5,180 bases of DNA, taken from the NCBI GenBank assembly GCA_031285605.1, contig JAITVW010000156.1:1-5180 (forward strand), written 5' to 3'. Made by a program: the position numbers and the translations under genes. The notes below the pieces were generated by a model. That model was given only the letters and a program-made list of their open reading frames with translations, did no database searches and had not been told where the DNA came from. Shown piece by piece: positions 5,090-5,180 of this stretch (positions within the stretch are counted from its first letter, which is position 1; the number at the start of each line of letters is the position of its first letter). This stretch comes from Fusobacteriales bacterium. Its GTDB lineage: Bacteria; Fusobacteriota; Fusobacteriia; Fusobacteriales; Leptotrichiaceae.

Positions 5090-5180
5090 AAAGTCAAGAA
5101 AAAACTAGAAATTTTTATCAAGAAAAGTATGAAGAAAAAAGAGTATAACAAAATAGACAGTCATCCTGTCTAAAGATTAA
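5074..5180. other. A-rich tail after the symporter break, possible edge of an inserted element
   Basis: Symporter homology ends near 5072-5077. The remaining ~100 nt are strikingly A-rich and encode nothing hydrophobic. In the symporter frame there are 27 Lys-rich codons (KVKKKLEIFIKK...) after the TAA, then another stop. A second frame is open to about 5148 but unrecognised. Abrupt loss of homology plus a change in base composition suggests an insertion sequence or deletion joint, with the rest beyond the window. No transposase or confirmed terminal repeat is visible. Confidence 0.3.
5154..5172 (-). terminator. Perfect 7-bp stem-loop, possible minus-strand terminator
   Basis: TAGACAG (5154-5160) and CTGTCTA (5166-5172) pair perfectly around a 5-nt loop TCATC. 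Read on the minus strand, the stem is followed by TTTTGTT, a weak T-tract, so it could end a transcript arriving from the right. On the plus strand the visible bases after it are AAGATTAA, not a T-run. It could equally be a leader hairpin of an element starting at the break. Confidence 0.3.

Noticed and set aside
5041..5148. Alternative-frame ORF across the symporter break (reading FVHYNRPVIKSQEKTRNFYQ and onward)
   Set aside because: Open mainly because the DNA is A-rich; no start codon or ribosome binding site, and I cannot match it to a transposase or any other family with confidence.
5129..5173. 14-codon ORF (MKKKEYNKIDSHPV) after the symporter
   Set aside because: Too short, weak ribosome binding site, and its end overlaps the stem-loop; not supportable as a gene.
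1..5180. CRISPR array, tRNA, rRNA, toxin-antitoxin or defence system
   Set aside because: No regularly spaced repeats, no cloverleaf or rRNA-like sequence, and every long frame is explained by the listed genes.

Overview
This is an AT-rich window (roughly one third G+C by eye) with low-GC codon choice (AGA for Arg, many AAA, ATA and TTA codons). The RecA-RecX-PlsC-RdgB proteins look like those of a low-GC anaerobe. My best guess is a fusobacterium of the Leptotrichiaceae (Sebaldella- or Leptotrichia-like). This is inferred from protein style only and not proven.

Layout, left to right, with all genes on the + strand. (1) Positions 1-777 hold the 3' part of a tetratricopeptide-repeat protein gene whose start lies outside the window; a clear intrinsic terminator follows. 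(2) A TGn-extended -10 promoter near 861 drives an approximately 90-nt leader with a weak hairpin, then a tight four-gene cluster: recA (best start 962), recX (17-nt overlap), plsC (4-nt ATGA overlap) and rdgB (27-nt gap). A stem-loop terminator at about 4001-4030 closes it. (3) A 399-nt interval (3989-4387) is not empty. It holds a consensus-like promoter surrounded by repeated TTAAGAAA half-sites, and a stop-free remnant of about 75 codons, without a start codon, matching the C-terminal end of a MalY/PatB-type PLP-dependent C-S lyase. (4) An AGCS-family sodium:alanine/glycine symporter gene begins at 4388 but stops after about 233 residues, where the family normally runs to about 450-480. 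The last ~100 nt are A-rich, do not encode the expected next membrane segments, and contain a perfect 7-bp stem-loop. This suggests an insertion or rearrangement whose other side lies past the window.

Functional reading: the central cluster joins homologous recombination (RecA), its modulator (RecX), phosphatidic acid synthesis (PlsC) and clearance of deaminated purine NTPs (RdgB). RecA and RdgB both bear on DNA damage; PlsC is probably a co-transcribed housekeeping passenger. To its right, two neighbouring amino-acid-metabolism genes are both broken, so an intact core operon abuts a decaying segment.

I found no CRISPR array, tRNA, rRNA or clearly new defence system. The items most worth a second look are the longer, altered RecA L2 loop, the unannotated lyase remnant with its promoter and repeats, and the abrupt end of the symporter.
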